NCBI RefSeq assembly: GCF_009827305.1
Contig: NZ_WTYJ01000001.1
Location: forward strand, 372,001-436,000
DNA length: 64,000 nucleotides
Direction: 5' to 3'
Source of the DNA: Croceibacterium xixiisoli
GTDB taxonomy: Bacteria > Pseudomonadota > Alphaproteobacteria > Sphingomonadales > Sphingomonadaceae
A model generated the notes under the pieces. The model was not told where the DNA came from. It searched no databases and was given only the letters and a program-made list of their open reading frames with translations. Shown here piece by piece: positions 63,886 through 64,000 of the stretch (position 1 is the stretch's first letter; the number at the start of each line of letters is the position of its first letter). The position numbers and the translations under genes are program-made.

Positions 63886-64000
63886 CAGACTTCCTCCTGA
63901 TCCCAAACCTCACGGCTTCTTTTCTTGAGCCGTTGAAGGGAAACTGTGCCTGTCGCGCGCAAAAACGCAATGCAGAGGACGTCGAATTTATCGTAACAAC

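Overview
The window looks like chromosomal DNA of a GC-rich alphaproteobacterium, most likely a sphingomonad. Supporting signs are high GC with strong third-position bias, a GapR (DUF2312) protein, DUF1244, two large TonB-dependent receptors, intergenic repeats of sphingomonad type, and a LigM-type O-demethylase next to a LigF-like glutathione transferase. These are family-level impressions from reading; no database search was run.

Layout. 0-7.4 kb: a truncated MarR regulator divergent from a lipoprotein hydrolase and an arylamine N-acetyltransferase, a DUF1003 remnant, small conserved genes, an orphan ABC ATPase, nadB, and a PiuC-like protein behind a Fur-type box. 7.4-11.7 kb: nrdA, a small membrane protein and a first nrdB. 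11.7-20.4 kb: envelope proteins, a nuclease, PPK2, argB, yggT, marC, a Lon-N-domain protein, a thioredoxin-TPR protein and tRNA-Gly(GCC). 20.4-24 kb: a lower-GC stretch with an unknown gene, a uracil-DNA glycosylase family gene, a second nrdB and a divergent AraC regulator. 24-29 kb: metal homeostasis, with a siderophore-interacting protein under a Fur-type box and a His-rich ZnuD-like receptor divergent from a MerC-family protein across a Zur-type palindrome. 28.9-33.3 kb: an OmpR-type two-component pair, then a beta-carbonic anhydrase translationally coupled to a SulP/STAS anion transporter. 33.4-43.5 kb: pyk, gapR, an SDR, a YbjQ protein overlapping an AAC(3)-I type acetyltransferase, yebC, ruvC, an ArsC/Spx-like protein, an LprI-like gene broken by an amber codon, a DCC protein, bestrophin, ubiG and lysC. 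43.5-50.3 kb: katG, nitronate monooxygenase, an MFS exporter, and a TMEM165/GDT1 manganese exporter behind a yybP-ykoY riboswitch.

50.3-64 kb is a catabolic region. It holds an MFS_3 exporter, ligM, a VOC protein, and a seven-gene minus-strand run (amidohydrolase, SDR, LigF-like GST, VOC, MDR oxidoreductase, MFS importer, TauD-type dioxygenase). A MetE C-domain homologue and a TonB receptor follow. The set suggests uptake and breakdown of a methoxylated or ether-linked aromatic compound, with a TTGTATG/CATACAA operator between ligM and the VOC gene.

The most notable points are the manganese riboswitch, two intact nrdB copies with one nrdA (the second in line with a UDG-family gene), the Zur- and Fur-type boxes, the two-copy 105-bp double-hairpin repeat, a PiuC-like protein lacking its iron-ligand Asp, the amber-interrupted LprI-like gene, a probable CTG start in the AAC(3)-I gene, and the LigM/LigF/MetE-like cluster.
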